From assembly GCA_038204345.1 (NCBI GenBank), contig JBBRDB010000031.1, positions 1-18,865 on the forward strand: DNA of 18,865 nt, given 5' to 3'. The notes under the pieces are model-generated. The model was not told where the DNA came from, made no database searches, and worked only from the letters and a program-made list of their open reading frames with translations. The position numbers were made by a program, and so were the translations under genes. This DNA is from JAHJSA01 sp038204345 (GTDB lineage Bacteria > Actinomycetota > Thermoleophilia > RBG-16-64-13). Below are positions 15,100-18,865 of the stretch, one piece after another. The stretch's first letter is position 1. Every line of letters begins with the position of its first letter.

Positions 15100-16986
15100 C
15101 TACTGCCTCCTCACCGCGTCGAACCTACACTTGTCGTAACAGGCCCCACAGCGGATGCAGATCTCGTCGTCGATGAAGTGGGGTTCTTTCTTCTCTCCCG
15201 TGATGGCGTTGACGGGACATGCGCGCGCGCAGGCGCGACAGCCCGTACAGGGTTCTGCTTCGATCCAATACGTTGTGAGTGCGGCGCACGCACCCGCGCG
15301 GCACTTGCCCTCGTTGATGTGCTCCTCGAACTCCTCGCGGAAGTACTTCAGTGACGTCAGCACCGGGTTGGGAGCCGTGCCGCCGAGGGCGCACAGTGAT
15401 CCGGCTTTGATGTCCTCGGCCAGCCTCTCCAGCAAGGGGATATCGGCAGGCACGCCTTTGCCCTCGCAGATGCGCGTCAGAGTCTCCAGCATGCGCATGG
15501 TGCCCACGCGGCACGGCACGCACTTGCCGCAGCTCTCGGCCTGGGTGAACTTCAAGAAGAAGCGAGCCGTGTCCACGATGCAGTTGTCGGCGTCGAGCAC
15601 CACCATGCCACCGGAACCTACGATAGCCCCCGTCTGGTTGAGTTCCTCGTAGTCCACGCGCGTGTCGAGGAGCGACTCGGGCAGGCAGCCTCCCGACGGG
15701 CCGCCCATCTGCACCGCCTTGAAGGGCTTGTCGTTGAGTATCCCCCCGCCGATCGAGTAGATGACGTCCCGCAGCGTGAGACCCATGGGTACTTCGGCGA
15801 GCCCCGAGCGCTTCACCTTGCCGGTGACCGCGAACACTTTGGTGCCTTTGGATTTCTCAAAGCCCCGTTGGGAGAAGGCTTGAGCTCCGTGCATGATGAT
15901 CCACGGTACGCACGCCAGTGTCTCCACGTTGTTGATGTTGGTGGGGCGCCCCCACAGTCCCGACTGAGCCGGGAAGGGAGGACGCAGGCGCGGCATCCCC
16001 CTCTTGCCTTCGATGGACTGCATGAGAGCCGTCTCTTCGCCGCAGACGAACGCCCCGGCGCCTTCCTTGATCTTGAGATGGAAGGAGAAGTCGCTGCCCA
16101 TGATGTTGTCGCCGATCAGGCCGCGCTCTTCCGCCTGTTTCAGGGCTATCTTGAGACGCTTGATGGCCAGGGGATACTCGGCCCTCACGTAGACGTAGCC
16201 TTCGGAAGCACCAACGGCGTAGCCACCTATAGTCATCCCCTCGAAGACTGAATGAGGATCGCCTTCGAGCACCGAGCGATCCATGAAGGCGCCCGGGTCC
16301 CCTTCATCGCCGTTGCAGATGAAGTACTTCTGGCCGTCGGGAGAAGCGGCGTCTGCGGCGAACTTCCACTTCAAGCCGGTGGGGAATCCGGCGCCTCCGC
16401 GTCCCCGCAGACCCGATGCCAGGATCTCCTCGTGCACCTGCGTGGGCGTCATCTCCGTGAGCACCTTGTAGAGTGCCTGATAGCCGCCCACCTCGAGATA
16501 GTCGTCTATCACTTCGGGGTCGATCGCGCCGCAATCGCGCAGGACCAAGCGGTCCTGGTGCTGGTAGAACTCGTTGTGCGAGGTGGGCTCGTCGTCCGAA
16601 AGCACGACCCACTTGTGCACCGGTTCGCCTCCGACGACGTGCTCCTCGATGATCTTCTCCACCATCTTCGGGGTCACGGTGCCGTAGGTGACTTTGCTCT
16701 TCACCCCACCGCGGTGTGTGACGACATCCACAAGCACATCCATGGCGCACATGCCTCGGCAGCCGGTGCCCGTCACCGACGCGCACGATCCCTCGCAGGT
16801 GTCTTCGCGAGGTTTTACGACGGCGTAGACACCGGTGCCCGCCAGACCGTCCTGGAAGGCCGCGAAGACATCCACGCCACCGGCGGCGATGCCGCCGGTG
16901 CCCAGGCATATGCCGATCTCCACGTCCGGCTTGACGAGGCGCTCGTGCAGTTGCGCCGGCTTTCTCAGCGTCGCTGCGACTGCCAT
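15100..16986 (-). CDS. nuoF: NuoF/HytB-like NADH-binding diaphorase subunit of the formate dehydrogenase
   Basis: The FMN- and NAD(H)-binding electron-entry subunit, passing electrons between NADH and the formate dehydrogenase through iron-sulfur clusters. The 628 residues contain an N-terminal thioredoxin-like domain (about 20-95). The FMN/NADH core has RGRGGAGFPTG (194-204), NGDEGDPGAFMD (225-236) and GAGAFVCGEETAL. The N3-type [4Fe-4S] ligands are Cys486, 489, 492, 532. A C-terminal two-cluster ferredoxin follows at Cys580-590 and 610-620. The C-terminal ferredoxin and N-terminal domain are features of bifurcating hydrogenase and formate dehydrogenase subunits rather than of respiratory NuoF. 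The second ligand of the N-terminal [2Fe-2S] site is Gly32 instead of Cys (Cys27, 76, 80 remain). The ATG abuts the stop of the NuoE-like gene; fdhA starts directly after its own stop. Confidence 0.94.
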   Translation of the reverse strand: MAVAATLRKPAQLHERLVKPDVEIGICLGTGGIAAGGVDVFAAFQDGLAGTGVYAVVKPREDTCEGSCASVTGTGCRGMCAMDVLVDVVTHRGGVKSKVTYGTVTPKMVEKIIEEHVVGGEPVHKWVVLSDDEPTSHNEFYQHQDRLVLRDCGAIDPEVIDDYLEVGGYQALYKVLTEMTPTQVHEEILASGLRGRGGAGFPTGLKWKFAADAASPDGQKYFICNGDEGDPGAFMDRSVLEGDPHSVFEGMTIGGYAVGASEGYVYVRAEYPLAIKRLKIALKQAEERGLIGDNIMGSDFSFHLKIKEGAGAFVCGEETALMQSIEGKRGMPRLRPPFPAQSGLWGRPTNINNVETLACVPWIIMHGAQAFSQRGFEKSKGTKVFAVTGKVKRSGLAEVPMGLTLRDVIYSIGGGILNDKPFKAVQMGGPSGGCLPESLLDTRVDYEELNQTGAIVGSGGMVVLDADNCIVDTARFFLKFTQAESCGKCVPCRVGTMRMLETLTRICEGKGVPADIPLLERLAEDIKAGSLCALGGTAPNPVLTSLKYFREEFEEHINEGKCRAGACAALTTYWIEAEPCTGCRACARACPVNAITGEKKEPHFIDDEICIRCGACYDKCRFDAVRRQ

Positions 16987-17559
16987 CTAGCTCTCCTCCC
17001 CATCCTCGGCCTCATCTGAAGTGCCGTCGGCGGGCTCGGCTCCATCGCCGCCTTCCTGCATCGAGACGAAATCGGAGACGGCCTTGACGGCCTTGTCTGC
17101 GGTGAGTTTGCCGTATGTGCGGTCGTTGATCATCATCACCGGGGCCATCCCACACGCGCCCAGGCAGGCGACGTTCTCGATGGTGAACATCATGTCCTCG
17201 GTGTTCTCTCCGTCGACGATGCCCAGCTTGCGCTCGATCTCCTGCGACACAAGAGGAGCGCCGGAGACGTGACACGCGGTGCCGTGACACACCCGCACGA
17301 CGTTCCGTGCCCTCGGCACGAGCCGGAATTGCGCGTAGAAGGTCGCAACCCCGTACACCTGGCTGAGAGGCTCGCCGAGCGCCCTGGCGATACCCACCAT
17401 GGCGTCCCGCGGGACGTAGCCGTAGGCGGCCTGGGTACTTTGAAGCAGAGGGATCAACGCTCCGCGCTGGCCTCTATATTTGTCGAGCAACTCCTCCAGC
17501 GGGGCCGCGTCGAACAGCTCCGCCTCCACGGTGCCGACCGCACTCTGGCCGATGCTCAT
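16987..17559 (-). CDS. nuoE: NuoE-like [2Fe-2S] subunit of the formate dehydrogenase
   Basis: A thioredoxin-fold [2Fe-2S] protein of the NuoE/HytC/HndA kind that partners the NuoF-like subunit in NADH oxidation or reduction. The 190-residue product has the N-terminal helical bundle (GALIPLLQSTQAAYGYVP, 33-50) and GVATFYAQF (70-78). The four cluster ligands are Cys91, Cys96 (CHGTAC) and Cys132, Cys136 (CLGAC). The last 20 residues form a very acidic tail without family counterpart in memory. GGAGG lies seven bases before the ATG. The gene is 61 bases after acsE on the same strand and abuts the nuoF-like gene, indicating one operon and a soluble three-subunit enzyme. Confidence 0.95.
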   Translation of the reverse strand: MSIGQSAVGTVEAELFDAAPLEELLDKYRGQRGALIPLLQSTQAAYGYVPRDAMVGIARALGEPLSQVYGVATFYAQFRLVPRARNVVRVCHGTACHVSGAPLVSQEIERKLGIVDGENTEDMMFTIENVACLGACGMAPVMMINDRTYGKLTADKAVKAVSDFVSMQEGGDGAEPADGTSDEAEDGEES

Positions 17560-17620
17560 GGGCTGACCTCCAGATTGGTCTCGCTTGTGTGGTTTCGCCG
17601 CATGTAGGGTTGGTCCGCCC

Positions 17621-18421
17621 TTACTTCAATTCAGCGTCGGAGATGGAATACAGTGACTGGTTGGAGAGAGCCTTGATAAGGCGCACGGTCCTCATCATAT
17701 CCATGTCGAGCACGTCCACGATAGCCGACGTCATACCCGCGGCCGCCAACATGGCGACGAATACGTTGTTGATCGGAGCTCGCAGCTCGTCGGGAGCGCC
17801 GTTGGAGATGTTCGAGAGTCCGCAGGTGGTCTTGACCATCGGATCGAACATCTCGGGGAGCATCTTCAGGACATCCTGTACGGCGACAGCGTGCTGCTGG
17901 CCGACGTCCACACCCACAGGGAGGATGATGGGGTCGATGTAGATCTTCTCGTTGGGGATGCCCATCTCGTTCGCCGCGCACACCAACTCGTAGGCGAGTG
18001 CCACGCGCTCGTTGGCGTCGATCGGTATGGCCGCGCCCATGGTGAGACCGATGATCTCGCAGCCGTACTTGGCCGCCAGCGGGAGGATGTTCTCCATCTT
18101 GTCACGCTGAGCCGAGAAGGAGTTGACGATGGGCTTGGGCAAACCGAGTTCGTCACACTTGACGATACCGGCTTCCATGGCCACGTGATTGGTGGTATCG
18201 AGGCAGAAAGGTAGTTTCGTGACCTCCGCCACCGTCTCTACTACGAACTCCATCATCTTGTCGCCGTCTTTGCGGGCCGGGCCGAGGTTGATGTCAATGA
18301 TGTCCGCTCCGGCATCCACGAGTCTGCGCGCGAGTTCCTGGATGGGGGCCTTGTCACGCTCCTTCATCGCGTTGCCGATGCGCGTGGTCATGACGTTGAT
18401 GTTCTCAGCGATTACTAGCAC
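17621..18421 (-). CDS. acsE: Methyltetrahydrofolate:corrinoid/iron-sulfur protein methyltransferase
   Basis: Transfers the methyl group from methyl-tetrahydrofolate to the cobalt of the corrinoid iron-sulfur protein, the last step of the methyl branch of the Wood-Ljungdahl pathway. The 266-residue TIM barrel is collinear with the Moorella enzyme (262 residues). Matching folate-site motifs are DINLGP (43-48), FCLDTTN, VNS, GLTM, YIDPIILP and GLSNIS; the latter holds the Asn implicated in protonating the pterin. It has no cobalamin-binding domain, as expected for AcsE and unlike MetH. The GTG start has GGGAGG four bases upstream and overlaps the end of lipA by seven bases (GTGCTAG). A folate-dependent demethylation partner is an alternative, but the formate dehydrogenase next door favours acetogenesis or CO2 fixation. 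Confidence 0.94.
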   Translation of the reverse strand: MLVIAENINVMTTRIGNAMKERDKAPIQELARRLVDAGADIIDINLGPARKDGDKMMEFVVETVAEVTKLPFCLDTTNHVAMEAGIVKCDELGLPKPIVNSFSAQRDKMENILPLAAKYGCEIIGLTMGAAIPIDANERVALAYELVCAANEMGIPNEKIYIDPIILPVGVDVGQQHAVAVQDVLKMLPEMFDPMVKTTCGLSNISNGAPDELRAPINNVFVAMLAAAGMTSAIVDVLDMDMMRTVRLIKALSNQSLYSISDAELK

Positions 18422-18865
18422 GTATCCTCCCTTGATTCTCCGACTGTCCCGCCGCTCACGCGACGCATGCTCTCTTCGGCTCTGTATGAACTCCGGACGA
18501 ACGGCGCAGCCTCTACCACCAGACCGAGCTGCTCACCCGCGCCCCTATACTCGTGGAACACGTCGGGCGCCACGTACTCCACCACAGGTAGATGGTCTCT
18601 GCTCGGGCGCAGATACTGCCCGATGGTCACCACCGATACGCCCGCTTCTCGCGCATCGTCGAGAAAGGCCCGGACCTCCTCGCCGGTCTCCCCCAGCCCC
18701 ACCATGATCCCGGTCTTCACCACGACGGCACCGGTCGCGGCCGCATCTTCCTGAAAATCCGGCACCAGCACCTCCACCGTGGCGGCCGGAAGACGATCAC
18801 GCACTGCCCCGATGGTCGCGGCGAAATGCCCCGCCCCACCATCGGGCAGATCGTCGCGCGTCACG
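18415..18865 (-). CDS. lipA: Lipoyl synthase, C-terminal part (5' end outside window, internal deletion)
   Basis: Radical-SAM enzyme that inserts two sulfurs into the octanoyl group on lipoyl domains. Only the last 149 codons are in the window. Recognisable in order are VTRDDLPDGGAGHFAATI, VEVLVPDFQ, MVGLGETGEEV, TIGQYLRPS-HLPV and FVRSSYRAE, whose first Ser of SSY belongs to the RSSY motif that ligates the auxiliary cluster. Between VPDFQ and KTGIMVGLGET only about ten residues remain where family members have more than fifty. The segment with the conserved HN-E-P motif and the following RP...Y..SL helix is gone, and the frame is kept. The gene may be inactive or divergent, or the deletion may be an assembly error. 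The downstream acsE start overlaps its end, implying co-transcription. Confidence 0.85.
   Translation of the reverse strand, partial: VTRDDLPDGGAGHFAATIGAVRDRLPAATVEVLVPDFQEDAAATGAVVVKTGIMVGLGETGEEVRAFLDDAREAGVSVVTIGQYLRPSRDHLPVVEYVAPDVFHEYRGAGEQLGLVVEAAPFVRSSYRAEESMRRVSGGTVGESREDTC

Overview
The window looks like a chromosomal segment of a high-GC, Gram-positive-type bacterium, most likely an anaerobic or facultative deep-branching actinobacterium. The supporting signs are GC-rich third codon positions with frequent GTG starts and strong GGAGG ribosome binding sites, a GAAC-N4-GTTC type SOS box at lexA, ferrochelatase and oxidase genes of the Gram-positive (coproporphyrin) kind, and a Wood-Ljungdahl methyltransferase next to a selenocysteine formate dehydrogenase. 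The lineage is an inference.

Layout, left to right. 1-906 (minus, cut by the window edge): a flavin-dependent nitronate monooxygenase / FabK-like enzyme with a cysteine-rich tail. 989-1063: tRNA-Asn(GTT) with its own promoter. 1143-2125 (minus): lexA with a textbook autoregulatory SOS box and promoter, translationally coupled to a small zinc-ribbon protein of unknown function. 2260-2345 (plus): tRNA-Leu(GAG), with a promoter divergent from that of lexA. 2574-7495 (plus): threonine dehydrogenase, 2-amino-3-ketobutyrate CoA ligase and a Lon-family protease. 7533-11070 (minus): hemE-hemH-hemY, the late haem genes, in transcription order from high to low coordinates. 11525-12181 (plus): an orphan LuxR-family response regulator with a degenerate phosphorylation pocket, preceded by a 454-base stretch without a gene that carries a short tandem repeat. 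12255-12287: a strong hairpin between convergent genes. 12349-18865 (minus): lipA (partial), acsE, nuoE-like, nuoF-like and fdhA.

The most informative region is the right-hand cluster. A single in-frame TGA at 14014-14016 splits the formate dehydrogenase reading frame exactly where the family has its active-site (seleno)cysteine, and a SECIS-like hairpin follows it, so the two apparent reading frames are one 916-residue selenoprotein. With the two diaphorase subunits it forms an NADH-linked, soluble formate dehydrogenase. The methyltransferase AcsE upstream hands the methyl group made from formate via tetrahydrofolate to the corrinoid iron-sulfur protein, so the cluster joins the first and last steps of the methyl branch of the Wood-Ljungdahl pathway. 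LipA, at the upstream end of the visible cluster, supplies lipoate, which the glycine cleavage system needs; together with Tdh/Kbl (threonine to glycine plus acetyl-CoA) this hints at glycine/C1 metabolism, but that link is inferred. The visible part of LipA lacks roughly 44 residues in the middle of the family's usual sequence, which is the oddest local defect in the window.
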